37,447 nucleotides of DNA from Candidatus Babeliales bacterium (lineage in GTDB: Bacteria > Babelota > Babeliae > Babelales > JABDEC01): positions 1 to 37,447 of the forward strand of contig JARLHJ010000043.1 of NCBI GenBank assembly GCA_031292305.1. The letters run 5' to 3'. A program made the position numbers and the translations under genes. Below the pieces are notes generated by a model. The model had not been told where the DNA came from. It searched no databases and saw only the letters and a list, made by a program, of their open reading frames with translations. Shown one piece after another: positions 15,562 to 24,779 of this stretch. Numbering within the stretch: the first letter of the stretch is position 1; each line of letters begins with the position of its first letter.

Positions 15562-17151
15562 ATGAAAGTTAATATGAAAATCAAAATGGGTTCTTTTTTT
15601 ATTTTAGTATTGGTAGCTTTTTTGCAAGTTAATTGCTTAGAGCATCATTTGGCAAGCCATGACGAAAGTGGTTTATCAAGTATGCCGCCTTTAGAAGAAC
15701 AATACACAGGAAGATCAAACGGCTTTTATTTAGGTCAATCACTTACTCCAGCCCCAGCGTCAAGGGCAAGTTATTCACACGCTTGTCGTGAAGATGATTC
15801 ATCAGATGAAGAAAGTGGTTTATCAAGCATGCCGCCATCAAAATCATCTAATGCATTACGTAGCCATAGACGAAACGTACCCTTGAGTCAATCTTTACAA
15901 CAATATCAACATCATGCTGCAGCTTCCAGCTCAAGTTGTTCACAAGCTGATTGTGAAGGTTGTTCATCGTTGTCAGCTTCTTCAAGTTCTGTATTAAGCC
16001 TACGCATGGAACAGTATCTAAAATTAAGAAAATTTTTAATTGAATGTAATGCGCGGATTCCTGCTTTAGACCATCCAAATAAAGACTTTATAACAATGTT
16101 TGCTATTGCACTAGCTGTTTGGAAGCATGATTCTAAACCGGTTTTAATGGCAATGAAAGCATATATGGCATACAAAGGATTGAGTTGGGGAATTTTAAGA
16201 TTAGACAGATGGGTATCTGGTAGTTTAGAAAGCACTAATTTTGTAGTTCATACTGGTGCGATATCACAAGAAGAGGTTAGTGAACACACAAGAACTATTG
16301 AAGGTCAAACATATATTTTAAACTTAGATGACAAAGAATTGCTTACTGGCACAACATTCCGTCAATTGTTAGCGAATGCTTCGCAAGACAACCCATATAC
16401 CTTGGCTCGAGTAACAACTAACAGTGTTACAAAACCTGAGTATAACTATGTAGATGCTAAAAGAATGCAAAACATGCTATTGCGTGTTGACGATCAAGCA
16501 AATAGCTTGATTAAAGAAGTTGTATCTGCGCGTGATGAAAATTTAAATTCGTTAAAAATTGCATTTCCAGGTAGCTCAAAATCTATATATATTGAAGAAA
16601 TTCATTACTATGAACTATCAGATTTAAGTACCCCTCAATTTAAGCATTTGGGATCGTTGCATGATATTTTCAATCCCGGCAATTTAAAAGTTAAAGAAAA
16701 ATTATTAAAAAGATTTGTAAGCAATTTGCCACAAGAACAAATAGGCAACGAATTACTTGCTATTAAAAAAATAATGGAGAGGCACACGTACGGTTGTGGT
16801 GATTATAATCAAGTTAACAACATTGAAAGACTTGGGATTGTACTAAAAGCGATCCTGGCAAGATTGGCAAAACTTGATGCAACTATAGACATGCAAAAAG
16901 AAATAGTTTTGGCTAAATATTTACTTGCTATAACTTATAAAGAAAATGGTGATTTAGAAAAAGCGCTTAACGAAATTGATAATATTTTAAAAGACGATCA
17001 AATTGACAGTGAGCTGAGAGATTCAATTGAAGACTATCTGCGCCTAATTGGAGGATCACCAAAAATGCAAGGCCAATCTACAGCACAAGGGCCTTCATCT
17101 CAATCTAGACATCAATTTTTGCTAGAAGAATTGGGTGAAGATGAGTGGTAA
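15562..17151 (+). CDS. Exported Ser-rich protein with membrane hairpin and TPR-like tail
   Basis: 529 residues. Signal peptide (about 1-25), then a disordered Ser/Pro/Gln-rich region (30-150) holding the repeat ESGLSSMPP twice. Hydrophobic helices at about 174-186 and 193-215 match the hairpin of the neighbours. The following domain shares a run of blocks with 17237-18280: TNFVVH, TYILNLDDKE, FRQLLA, LARVTTN, IEEIHYYEL and HLGSLHDI. One TPR-like helix pair lies near the C-terminus (AKYLLAITYKENGDLEKAL). No catalytic motif is recognised. It is separated from the next gene by a strong terminator. No clear Shine-Dalgarno is present. Family unknown; together with 17237-18280 it defines a paralogous pair. 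Confidence 0.7.
   Translation: MKVNMKIKMGSFFILVLVAFLQVNCLEHHLASHDESGLSSMPPLEEQYTGRSNGFYLGQSLTPAPASRASYSHACREDDSSDEESGLSSMPPSKSSNALRSHRRNVPLSQSLQQYQHHAAASSSSCSQADCEGCSSLSASSSSVLSLRMEQYLKLRKFLIECNARIPALDHPNKDFITMFAIALAVWKHDSKPVLMAMKAYMAYKGLSWGILRLDRWVSGSLESTNFVVHTGAISQEEVSEHTRTIEGQTYILNLDDKELLTGTTFRQLLANASQDNPYTLARVTTNSVTKPEYNYVDAKRMQNMLLRVDDQANSLIKEVVSARDENLNSLKIAFPGSSKSIYIEEIHYYELSDLSTPQFKHLGSLHDIFNPGNLKVKEKLLKRFVSNLPQEQIGNELLAIKKIMERHTYGCGDYNQVNNIERLGIVLKAILARLAKLDATIDMQKEIVLAKYLLAITYKENGDLEKALNEIDNILKDDQIDSELRDSIEDYLRLIGGSPKMQGQSTAQGPSSQSRHQFLLEELGEDEW
15664..15836 (+). repeat. 26-bp direct repeat inside the 15562 gene
   Basis: The copies at 15664-15689 and 15811-15836 differ at one base and encode ESGLSSMPP twice, 49 residues apart, in the disordered region. 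Confidence 0.8.
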
Positions 17152-17173
17152 TAATAAAAAGAATTAAATTATT

Positions 17174-17217
17174 AAAAAAGAACCAGGCGGTTAAATTTGC
17201 CTGGTTCTTTTTTTTTT
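17174..17217 (+). terminator. Strong Rho-independent terminator
   Basis: A stem of about 15 bp (17174-17188 with 17199-17213; core GAACCAGGC/GCCTGGTTC), a 10-nt loop and a T run that ends at 17217, just 20 nt before the next start codon. Confidence 0.93.
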
Positions 17218-17236
17218 GAGCAGTATTATATTTTGT

Positions 17237-18280
17237 ATGAAGAAATGTTTAATAATTTTTTTATTTATACAAAATATTTTTGCAAGTGAGCCAGCAAGCT
17301 CTTTATCAAAAGCTCAAACAACTTATTTACAACAAACAACTACTTATCTTAATAATTTAACTAATACAAAAAAAATGTTTTTAAGCTTACTCTTAATTGC
17401 GCTAATAGTTTTTAAACGCGACAAATTATTTGCATGGTTGGTCGCAATTAAACATTATTTAGCTATTAGAAAATTAGAATATTGTACTATTACCATTATG
17501 GGATTAAAGCTTACAAATTTTATACTTCATAATAGATCGAAAAAAGCTCAAGAAGGCATTGATCCTAATTTATTGCAATTACCCGGTGAAACATTTGTAT
17601 TAAATTTAAAAGACATAGAACACTATTCAGACAGAATATTTGGTGATCTAATTAGTGCACAACATCAAGCAGGTCATTCATTTATCTTAGCTAAAGTTAT
17701 AACTAATAATTCAAGCTGGTCTATTAAACCAAAACGTACTATTTACGATTGCAATGCTACAAACTTTCATCACGATTTTTTTGGGATGTATAAAAACAAT
17801 CTACTGAGTGTTAGTTTTCATTTTCCGTTCGATGCAACTTTTTATGGAAATGAAAAACGTCAGCCTATGAAAATAGAACAAGTTTGTTATTTTGAGATTA
17901 CAAAAAATAGTTGTAAATATCTCGGTTCTAGCCGAGACCTAAATAATGAAAGTCCTAAACAAAAAGAAATGACATGGTCTTTTATTAAAGCTATGACAGA
18001 TTTAGAAGTAGCTAATTGGTTATTATCTATCGAACATTACTATATTAATCATCAAGGCAATCTAGAATTTAATGCAAAAATTTTTGAATATTTAGAATAT
18101 TTTGCACAAAAATACGAACATGCTGTTTTTGCAAAGTATTTAAAAGCTTTAGTGTTTGCAAATCAGAAAAACTTTGTAAAAGCAAAAGAAATTTTAGATG
18201 AACCTGAGCTGCAAAATTTAAGTGGTGAATTATTGGCTAAGGTCTCTAACTTGAGTGCACTAATCTCAAACCAATTATAA
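17237..18280 (+). CDS. Exported membrane-hairpin protein, paralogue of the 15562 protein
   Basis: 347 residues from the ATG at 17237 (MKKCLIIFLFIQNIFAS signal peptide); a TTG at 17216 in the same frame lies in the terminator's T run. Two hydrophobic helices follow (MFLSLLLIALIVF and a region ending ITIMGLKLTNFIL). The domain after them aligns with the 15562 protein: TNFILH, TFVLNLKDIE, FGDLIS, LAKVITN, MKIEQVCYFEI and YLGSSRDL. The C-terminus has a TPR-like helix pair (AKYLKALVFANQKNFVKAKEIL). It lacks the long Ser-rich region. No Shine-Dalgarno is present; TATTAT at 17224-17229 is so close to the ATG that a leaderless mRNA is possible. Function unknown. Confidence 0.7.
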   Translation: MKKCLIIFLFIQNIFASEPASSLSKAQTTYLQQTTTYLNNLTNTKKMFLSLLLIALIVFKRDKLFAWLVAIKHYLAIRKLEYCTITIMGLKLTNFILHNRSKKAQEGIDPNLLQLPGETFVLNLKDIEHYSDRIFGDLISAQHQAGHSFILAKVITNNSSWSIKPKRTIYDCNATNFHHDFFGMYKNNLLSVSFHFPFDATFYGNEKRQPMKIEQVCYFEITKNSCKYLGSSRDLNNESPKQKEMTWSFIKAMTDLEVANWLLSIEHYYINHQGNLEFNAKIFEYLEYFAQKYEHAVFAKYLKALVFANQKNFVKAKEILDEPELQNLSGELLAKVSNLSALISNQL

Positions 18281-18324
18281 ATTTCTACTTGTAATATTAA
18301 GAAATTTTGATAGAATTAGATATT

Positions 18325-20109
18325 ATGAAGAAAAATATATTAATTTATCTAACAATACATATTTTGCTTTTTGCCTGTCAAAACCTGAAATCTGCAGAAA
18401 AAACATTATCTTGTTTAAGTGGGGCTCAAAGTTCGCATGGTGAAGCTTTTGAGAAATCTATTGAATCTACACAAAATTTTTTGAGTAAAATGGATCTCTC
18501 AAGCGTTATAAAAATCTTGCAAAAAATAACAAGTTCTGAAGTTTCGGCTGAATTTATTTACAGGCTTGGTGTAAACTATTATTCGGGCAAAGGTGTAGAA
18601 AGGTGCATTACTAAGGCAGGAATTCTGTTTGAATCTGTTTTGAAAAGCAACAAACTAACAATACAAAAACTTAATTCTGCTAGATTTAAGCTTGCGACCA
18701 TATATAAATTGTATTTTTCTGAGTGTCCTCATAAAGAATATATTGATAAGGTTTTTGCTGTGCATAGAGCCCTTTATATAAGCATTATATCTGATCCTAA
18801 ATCTTGCAAAGATGATATTGATTTAGCAAATAAAGATCTGACGTATATAGATTTTGAAATAGCTGAAAGACACTTCTTTGGATTTTTTAATGGTGAAGTT
18901 GCTCAAGATTATGATGAAGCCATGACTTTATTAAAAATAATTGCAGAAGATCAAAAAGCGCATCACGAATATAGAAAACTAGCACAAATGTATATCAATC
19001 AAGAATATTTTGATATTGCGCAAGAGCACTATAATAATCAAAATAATGACCAAAGTTATCGTCGAATTTCTTATTTATTAAATGAATGTTTTATTCGTAA
19101 ATTAAACTCTAAGCAAGTTGACGGGGATACAATAAATAATGTTTTTATAGCACATTATATTCTTGGGGAAATATTTTTTTATGGTGGCAGGGAATTAGTT
19201 GTTGATTTTGGTGAAGCTGTGCATTGGTTTAACCTATTAATTAATGTCTCTATAGGTGTAAGCGATCAAGTAAATTGGCACGGCCTGGATTATGCAAAAA
19301 TGAAAGAAATAGCTAAATTGAGATTAGCAATCATGTATAGTGCAGGTGGAAATGGGATTTCAAGAAAAATTACTAAAGCGCTCCAGCTATTTAAAGAACT
19401 TAGAAAAAGCACAAATCCATATATAAAAAAATTTGCGATAAGTAGTTTCAATGAAATTTATTTAGAAAATAAAAGTGCTGTAGAAAATATAGAAGTTCCT
19501 GAGGATTTGGGAAAAATTATTTCAAGCTTTGTGGCTATGACAAAAAACAAGAATGAAGTTGAGATATTAGCATATTTAAAAATTTTCACATCCAATACTT
19601 CCCATGAAAATTTATTCAAATTGGCAAGCGCATTATTTTCAGGTTTTAACGGACTTAAAATTAATTATACAGGTGCTGCGTATTTATTTGAATTTGTTTT
19701 AAAAAGCAAAGAACTAAGCCCGGATAAAATTAATGATATAAAATTCAAATTATTAAGTATATATAAGTATTGGCTAAAATCAGTTAGTAACCCTCATGTA
19801 TATGATTTGTATGTGAACCGAGGTAAAATACATAAACATAAGGAGATATGCCAAGGCATTTTAAATAAACCAAGAACAAGTGAAGAAGATTCTGCTTTAG
19901 CTCTATATGTCAAGTCTCAGATAAATGCGCTTTTGGCTAACATATTTAAGTTCAAAGAAAAAGATATTGAGCCTGAAGAAATAGATATTGAGCCAGAAGA
20001 AAAATGGGAGCCATTAGATTTAAATAAACTTGGCAATGAAAATGAAGTCGTAATAATTTCTGAGGCAATTTTAAAAGAGCTTGCAAATAAACAAAAATCA
20101 GAAAACTAA
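18325..20109 (+). CDS. Exported Sel1/TPR-like repeat protein, possible lipoprotein
   Basis: 594 residues from the ATG at 18325 (an upstream TTG at 18307 would break the signal peptide). The N-terminus MKKNILIYLTIHILLFACQN ends with a lipobox-like LFAC, so Cys18 may be lipid-modified. Helical repeats of Sel1 type run through the protein: YRLGVNYYSGKGVERCITKA, EAMTLLKIIAED, LGEIFFYGG, LRLAIMYSAGGNGISRKITKA and LASALFSGFNGLKINYTGA. Such repeats bind proteins; in intracellular bacteria they are common in host-interaction factors. The C-terminus has a short acidic repeat (DIEPEEIDIEPEE). TTGTAA (18289) and TAGAAT (18311), 16 nt apart, could start a transcript only a few bases before the ATG. The 3' end overlaps the herA-like gene's stop. 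Confidence 0.78.
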   Translation: MKKNILIYLTIHILLFACQNLKSAEKTLSCLSGAQSSHGEAFEKSIESTQNFLSKMDLSSVIKILQKITSSEVSAEFIYRLGVNYYSGKGVERCITKAGILFESVLKSNKLTIQKLNSARFKLATIYKLYFSECPHKEYIDKVFAVHRALYISIISDPKSCKDDIDLANKDLTYIDFEIAERHFFGFFNGEVAQDYDEAMTLLKIIAEDQKAHHEYRKLAQMYINQEYFDIAQEHYNNQNNDQSYRRISYLLNECFIRKLNSKQVDGDTINNVFIAHYILGEIFFYGGRELVVDFGEAVHWFNLLINVSIGVSDQVNWHGLDYAKMKEIAKLRLAIMYSAGGNGISRKITKALQLFKELRKSTNPYIKKFAISSFNEIYLENKSAVENIEVPEDLGKIISSFVAMTKNKNEVEILAYLKIFTSNTSHENLFKLASALFSGFNGLKINYTGAAYLFEFVLKSKELSPDKINDIKFKLLSIYKYWLKSVSNPHVYDLYVNRGKIHKHKEICQGILNKPRTSEEDSALALYVKSQINALLANIFKFKEKDIEPEEIDIEPEEKWEPLDLNKLGNENEVVIISEAILKELANKQKSEN

Positions 20110-21710
20110 AATATCTCATCGATAAGTTCTGTAACATGCTTAGTTGCATATACAGGCATCATGGCCTTATAAAATTCTTCATCATAACTTCTAGTTTCAA
20201 TGACAATAGGCATAGTAACAGCGTGTCCAACCAAAAGCACCTGTTTTTTACTATCTAAAGATGCCAAAATTGCACGCAAATCATTTGAATTATTAACACC
20301 AGTCAAAACAGCAGCAATATCTTTTTCATCGCTTAATTGTGCAATAATTTTAGTACCAATTTGTGACAATATTTCAGGGTCTATACCGGAAGGGCGCTGA
20401 TCGACTACTAATAAAGAAACATAATACTTACGCATTTCACGTGCAATGTTTCCAAAAATTGTTTGGCTAGCAGCTTGTGTATTTAAGAATTTATGTGCTT
20501 CTTCTATTGTAATTAATAAATGCTTTGGTTCGTCTTCTTTTTTTTGTGAGCCTAAAAATTTTTCTGTTTGCGCAATATATTGTGAGTGTATACGTCGTGT
20601 AATAATGTTAGCAATCAACAAGTAAACAAATGTAGATGTATGGTTGCCAAATTCAATAACAATATTAATGCCTTTGTTTAAATATTCCATCATCTGATCT
20701 ATAGAATCTGCACCACGTTCAACTTGTTTAGAAACAAAAAATGGTAATTTTTCTATCTTCTTTAACTTGCGATAAAGTGCAGCAATAGATTCAGTATTTG
20801 CGCCTAATTCAGCTGCGAAATCTTTTGCATTTTCGCCTTTGGTTAACAATGTATGCAACCAATCGCCCTTATATTTTGCCGCAATTAAATATGCAGATTC
20901 TAAAGCAGTAGGGTGCAAATTAAGTTCACTTTGTAGTGACATTATATCTGCAACTTGAATTGTTTGGTATGGTAAAACAACTTCAACATCTGGCATGCCA
21001 CCACGCCGTCTTGTAGATTCAGGGTCAAGTGAAAATATAGCTACTTTGTTGCCAAAAAGAGTTTTTAAACCTTTTACAAAAGATTTACCAGGCCCTTCTT
21101 TGCGCGCCTGTAGACCATATTCGCCATGCATATCAAAAATTAAGTTTACTGCGCGTTCATTTTTAATTGTACCCGCTAAAACTAATCTAGTTAAAAATGT
21201 TTTGCCTGTTCCTGTTTTTCCAAAAATGCCATTACTACGTTCTACCAATCTTTCTAAATTTAAACAAACAGGTGTGGTCATATCTATCGGTGTACCAATA
21301 TTAAAAAACTTTTTACTTGGGTCTTTTTCGTCACCAAAAATTAATGCAACATCTGCGCTATCAACTTCAAAAACATTACTAAAATGTGATGGAATCATTT
21401 TTACCGGTAAAACAGTATCATTTTTATCAAGCATTAACATAGGCTTTAATCTTGCTGTTGCATAAATATCACGTTTTTTTAATATCTCATGCAAAAAAGT
21501 TTCATGAGCTGATGGTGGGAAAACTAAAATATCAGGATTTGTAACTTCTAATTTTAAATCTGTGATTAAAGAAAAGAATTTATAATTTGAACTTACTATA
21601 GAAACGAACTTGCCTGTCTTTAATTCTTCAAAAGCAGTTTCCGGGTGTATGCGAACTGAAAACCCTTCTGTTATTGAACCTGCTATTACATTGCCTAATA
21701 ATTTTTTCAT
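20106..21710 (-). CDS. HerA-type ATPase with N-terminal HAS barrel
   Basis: 534 residues. The N-terminal 100 residues form the HAS barrel (GKFVSIVSSNYKFFSLITDL). Walker A is GKTGTGKT (164-171), followed by the HerA motif IFDMHGEYG (191-199). Walker B is LLITIEEAHKFL (398-409) with adjacent acidic residues. The motif DQRPSGIDPEILSQIGTKII and an LSDEKDI arm complete the FtsK/HerA set. HerA forms hexameric DNA translocases, in archaea with the NurA nuclease for end resection, in bacteria also with Sir2 or nuclease partners in defence. No nuclease gene is next to it; the HAS-barrel protein at 4215-4862 is the only candidate relative here. Its stop overlaps that of the converging gene by 4 bp. Confidence 0.9.
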   Translation of the reverse strand: MKKLLGNVIAGSITEGFSVRIHPETAFEELKTGKFVSIVSSNYKFFSLITDLKLEVTNPDILVFPPSAHETFLHEILKKRDIYATARLKPMLMLDKNDTVLPVKMIPSHFSNVFEVDSADVALIFGDEKDPSKKFFNIGTPIDMTTPVCLNLERLVERSNGIFGKTGTGKTFLTRLVLAGTIKNERAVNLIFDMHGEYGLQARKEGPGKSFVKGLKTLFGNKVAIFSLDPESTRRRGGMPDVEVVLPYQTIQVADIMSLQSELNLHPTALESAYLIAAKYKGDWLHTLLTKGENAKDFAAELGANTESIAALYRKLKKIEKLPFFVSKQVERGADSIDQMMEYLNKGINIVIEFGNHTSTFVYLLIANIITRRIHSQYIAQTEKFLGSQKKEDEPKHLLITIEEAHKFLNTQAASQTIFGNIAREMRKYYVSLLVVDQRPSGIDPEILSQIGTKIIAQLSDEKDIAAVLTGVNNSNDLRAILASLDSKKQVLLVGHAVTMPIVIETRSYDEEFYKAMMPVYATKHVTELIDEIF

Positions 21711-21732
21711 AAGAATCTTTATTTTAGTGATA

Positions 21733-21741
21733 TGTTATAAT
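21733..21741 (+). promoter_or_regulatory. Extended -10 promoter in the herA/WD40 divergent region
   Basis: TG-T-TATAAT (TG at 21733, TATAAT at 21736-21741) faces the WD40 gene that starts at 21825. Confidence 0.45.
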
Positions 21742-21824
21742 ATTGAGTATATTTTGTTTTGTATAAATGAAAATACATGAAATTCAAAAAGTCTTTTTAA
21801 ATTAGAAATTGGACAATTACCGAA

Positions 21825-23378
21825 ATGAATAGAATATGTGTAATATTTGTGATGTTCTCTTTTTTATTGCAAAATGCCCAGGAGAATTTTGCAAAGAAAG
21901 CTATTTCAAAAGTTTTTTCTAATCAAATAGAAGGCTCTAATTTTAATTTACGCTTAGAGGCAATAAATTATTTAAATTTAGCAAAAGAGGCCAATTCAAG
22001 AATTGATAATATTGATCAGACATTTGAAAGATTAATAATAATCGATAAACCATTAGATAAAATTATTAATATAATTGTTCAACGAATAGAAGAATTAAAA
22101 ATAGAAGATAGGAATGAATTAAAATATATTATTAAAAATATACAGACGATAGAAAAACTAGAGCAAAATGAACAAATAAAGGAATATTTAGCAGAAGCAA
22201 TAATTATATTAGAAAAAATATTGATATTAGAAAAAAGAATATTTCCTAATGATTTATCTAATATAATTTTAGATTGTTTGATACCATTTCAAGAAATTTC
22301 AGAAATAACATTGCACAATGTTACTCTTGTTTCTTGGTCGCCTGACAATAGTAAATTGTTAATAAAAGACAATCGAAATTTGATAATACTAAATGTATCT
22401 AAATTATCTCAACAACGATATTCTCGCTACAAGCATACGTGTGAAACTTACGAAGCTACCAGAGCTGGAGATTGGATGAATGAAAAATACAATTTTAAAT
22501 CTACCAAAACATACTCAGCAGGCAAAGAAATTCCTAAATCAGAATTAAGAATATCACGTAACTGCATTATTTTAAGTTCAATTGACAATATCCGCGCTGT
22601 AGATGATTTCACTTTCAAATGGTCTTGTGATGGTCAATATCTAGCCACTAGAGATCCATACAATGTTAAAATATACAATGCAGAAAACGGAGAAATAATT
22701 GAAATCAACGCTAAAGAGTACAGTGTAAAACCAATTGATATACAATGGTCAAATAGTGGAAACTTTTTAATTGTAGTATTTCATAAAATTCCTTTTTGCT
22801 ACAAACAAAGTTATTTATATATATATGATGTGGATTCTAAAGAAATTAATTCTATTGACCAAAAATCATTAATCACTGGTATTGCATTGTCACACAATGA
22901 CAAACTGATTGGTTGTTTTTTAGATACCAAGCCAAGAGTTAAGATTAAAGAGATATCCTCTGGAAAAACTATTAAAAAATTTGCAATGCCTAAAGATACT
23001 TATACCTTACCGTCTTTGTCTTGGTCACTTGATGATGCAACTATATTTCTTGAATTCGGTGAGTTAGGCGATCGTTCAAAAATTGAAATTAATTTAAACA
23101 CAAATAAAATTAAGAATAATGTTTTTGGTATCAATCGTGCAAACCGAACTACAATTTCACCTAGCGGTAAATATATAATTTATACTGATATGCTAGGCAA
23201 GAATAAATATCAAACTATTTTATGTGATTCAAAAAATAATAGTGACTATATTTTCGATGATATTTGTGCCGATAGTGTTCAATGGTCTATAGACTCAACA
23301 CGATTTGCAATTGCTGATAAAGAAAATTCGAAAATCCATATTTATGAGAAAATTTATGAAGATGAATTTTTCACTTAA
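21825..23378 (+). CDS. Exported WD40-like beta-propeller protein
   Basis: 517 residues. The N-terminus (ICVIFVMFSFLLQNAQE) is a signal peptide. Residues about 30-160 are helical. From about 160 onward there are seven propeller-like blades, each with a W-S-x-D/N or similar turn: SWSPDNSKLLI, KWSCDGQYLAT, QWSNSGNFLIV, ALSHNDKLIG, SWSLDDATIFLE, TISPSGKYIIY and QWSIDSTRFAI, several followed by a strand such as KIYNAENGEI or YIYDVDSKEI. Propellers of this type are binding platforms. No enzymatic motif is seen. Export suggests a surface or host-facing role (inference). No clear Shine-Dalgarno precedes the ATG. Confidence 0.82.
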   Translation: MNRICVIFVMFSFLLQNAQENFAKKAISKVFSNQIEGSNFNLRLEAINYLNLAKEANSRIDNIDQTFERLIIIDKPLDKIINIIVQRIEELKIEDRNELKYIIKNIQTIEKLEQNEQIKEYLAEAIIILEKILILEKRIFPNDLSNIILDCLIPFQEISEITLHNVTLVSWSPDNSKLLIKDNRNLIILNVSKLSQQRYSRYKHTCETYEATRAGDWMNEKYNFKSTKTYSAGKEIPKSELRISRNCIILSSIDNIRAVDDFTFKWSCDGQYLATRDPYNVKIYNAENGEIIEINAKEYSVKPIDIQWSNSGNFLIVVFHKIPFCYKQSYLYIYDVDSKEINSIDQKSLITGIALSHNDKLIGCFLDTKPRVKIKEISSGKTIKKFAMPKDTYTLPSLSWSLDDATIFLEFGELGDRSKIEINLNTNKIKNNVFGINRANRTTISPSGKYIIYTDMLGKNKYQTILCDSKNNSDYIFDDICADSVQWSIDSTRFAIADKENSKIHIYEKIYEDEFFT

Positions 23379-23486
23379 AAAAAATGCCACTGATTATCTT
23401 GTCATATATGCAATCCCAAATTTAATACCAGATAGTACATTAGTGATCTAATTTATCCCTTAAATTACATCCTAAATAATCTAATT

Positions 23487-23515
23487 TTGACAAAATTTTT
23501 ATAATTTGATATTCT
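23487..23515 (+). promoter_or_regulatory. Promoter for the 23596-25547 gene pair
   Basis: TTGACA (23487-23492), 17-nt spacer, TATTCT (23510-23515), with the start codon 80 nt downstream. Confidence 0.5.
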
Positions 23516-23595
23516 ATTAGAAATATAGTTGAGTTTTTAATAAACCTGGAAAAACATTAAAATATTATTAAATTGGTATTTATAGAAAGGCAAGT

Positions 23596-24765
23596 TTGAA
23601 AATTATAAAATTTATAGCTTTAATTGTTATTTCAGTTTTAGCATTCCCAATTAAAGCGAGCGAACCTAAAAAATCTAATTTAGAAAAAATAGGTAAGTTT
23701 TTATTTGATAACAGGAGAACAGTTATACCCATCGCTGCTATGATTTATTATAAAGATAAAGCAGATAAAGACGCGATATTAAAAGTTTGTGCTCTGATTT
23801 TGGGCAATGAGCTTATGACATCAATGTTTGGACAAAATTCGCCAGATAGAAGTAAAGCAGATGGCTGGCAAATAGATAGTGAATCCGAAGAATTTGAATA
23901 CACCAGATTGCCTGTTCTTGTACAAGACAAAGCTGATTGTGGTTACCATGCAATTAAAAATGGGAAATATGTTTATCAAATGCTACAGAGTATTATTAGT
24001 AACTCTATTGGCTTACAAAAAATTTCAAGCGCAGATGACAAAGTTTTTCCATTAGAAACCCAAAGAAAATATATTTTAAATAAATTTAGAAATAATAATG
24101 GCGATGGAACTAATTTAAGTGATTTAGAAATAGAAGATCTTATCGAGAATAAAGAAGATTATAAGAACATAAATTATATTATTATTCCAAATCTTTTAGA
24201 TGAAGAATCTATAGGGTTAGATGAAAATTTAACTAATGTTGTTAGGCTGCTAAGAGAAGAACCACAAAGAATTCAATTATTTATTTTGGGAACAATGGTA
24301 CACTTTCAAGGTAAAGAAAAAGAACAAAATACAAAAGGCTCAGTTGGCCATTGGATATCTATAATTGCTGTTAAAAAAAATAATAAGTTTAAATATTATG
24401 CAATGGATTCTTTACCATCTGGTAATGCAATAGTAAAATTATTTAAGACATTGCAAAATTTGATAGAAAAACAAGATTTACAAATGTTGCAATTAATTCC
24501 TCAGTTAGAACAAAAAATTACAGCTATTATACATAATTTAAGTGATCCGGAAAATAAATCAGGCGACAATCGTTTGATAAATGCAACGCTTCAAATTCAA
24601 AATATAATAGATATTTTTACTAAGAATAACTTTAGAAGCAACAATAAATACGTGCTTCAAGTTAGAAAAATATTAAGTACGATGCAAGATAGCATAAAAG
24701 ACTTGTCGCAAGAGCAAATTGGATGGATTGAGATACAATTGATGTTGATTAACAATTTACCATAA
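23596..24765 (+). CDS. Exported papain/Josephin-like cysteine protease, triad intact
   Basis: 389 residues from a TTG start with AAAGG 5 nt upstream. Signal peptide 1-21. A short hydrophobic stretch near 43-51 is all that remains of the hairpin. The domain at 100-275 carries VLVQDKADCGYHAIKNG, RIQLFILGTM, GHWISIIAVKK and FKYYAMDS. Cys115, His252 and Asp271 are in the order of papain-like enzymes, and Gln110 lies five residues before the Cys, the same spacing as Gln9-Cys14 in the Josephin domain of ataxin-3; the HW...MDS block also resembles Josephin's HWFTV...NLNS. Two paralogues in this window have lost these residues. A deubiquitinase or other host-protein protease role is inference; C39-like or transglutaminase folds are alternatives. 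The next gene follows after 14 bp. Confidence 0.72.
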   Translation: MKIIKFIALIVISVLAFPIKASEPKKSNLEKIGKFLFDNRRTVIPIAAMIYYKDKADKDAILKVCALILGNELMTSMFGQNSPDRSKADGWQIDSESEEFEYTRLPVLVQDKADCGYHAIKNGKYVYQMLQSIISNSIGLQKISSADDKVFPLETQRKYILNKFRNNNGDGTNLSDLEIEDLIENKEDYKNINYIIIPNLLDEESIGLDENLTNVVRLLREEPQRIQLFILGTMVHFQGKEKEQNTKGSVGHWISIIAVKKNNKFKYYAMDSLPSGNAIVKLFKTLQNLIEKQDLQMLQLIPQLEQKITAIIHNLSDPENKSGDNRLINATLQIQNIIDIFTKNNFRSNNKYVLQVRKILSTMQDSIKDLSQEQIGWIEIQLMLINNLP

Positions 24766-24779
24766 ATAAAAGGCAAAGC

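Noticed and set aside
12000-16000. CRISPR-like or tandem DNA repeats in Ser-rich regions
   Set aside because: The repeats are few, in frame and encode Ser-rich linkers; there are no regular spacers.
15562-18280. U-box or RING-like E3 ligase domain in the 15562/17237 pair
   Set aside because: A few blocks recalled a U-box, but the spacing, the Pro-rich core motif and metal ligands are missing.
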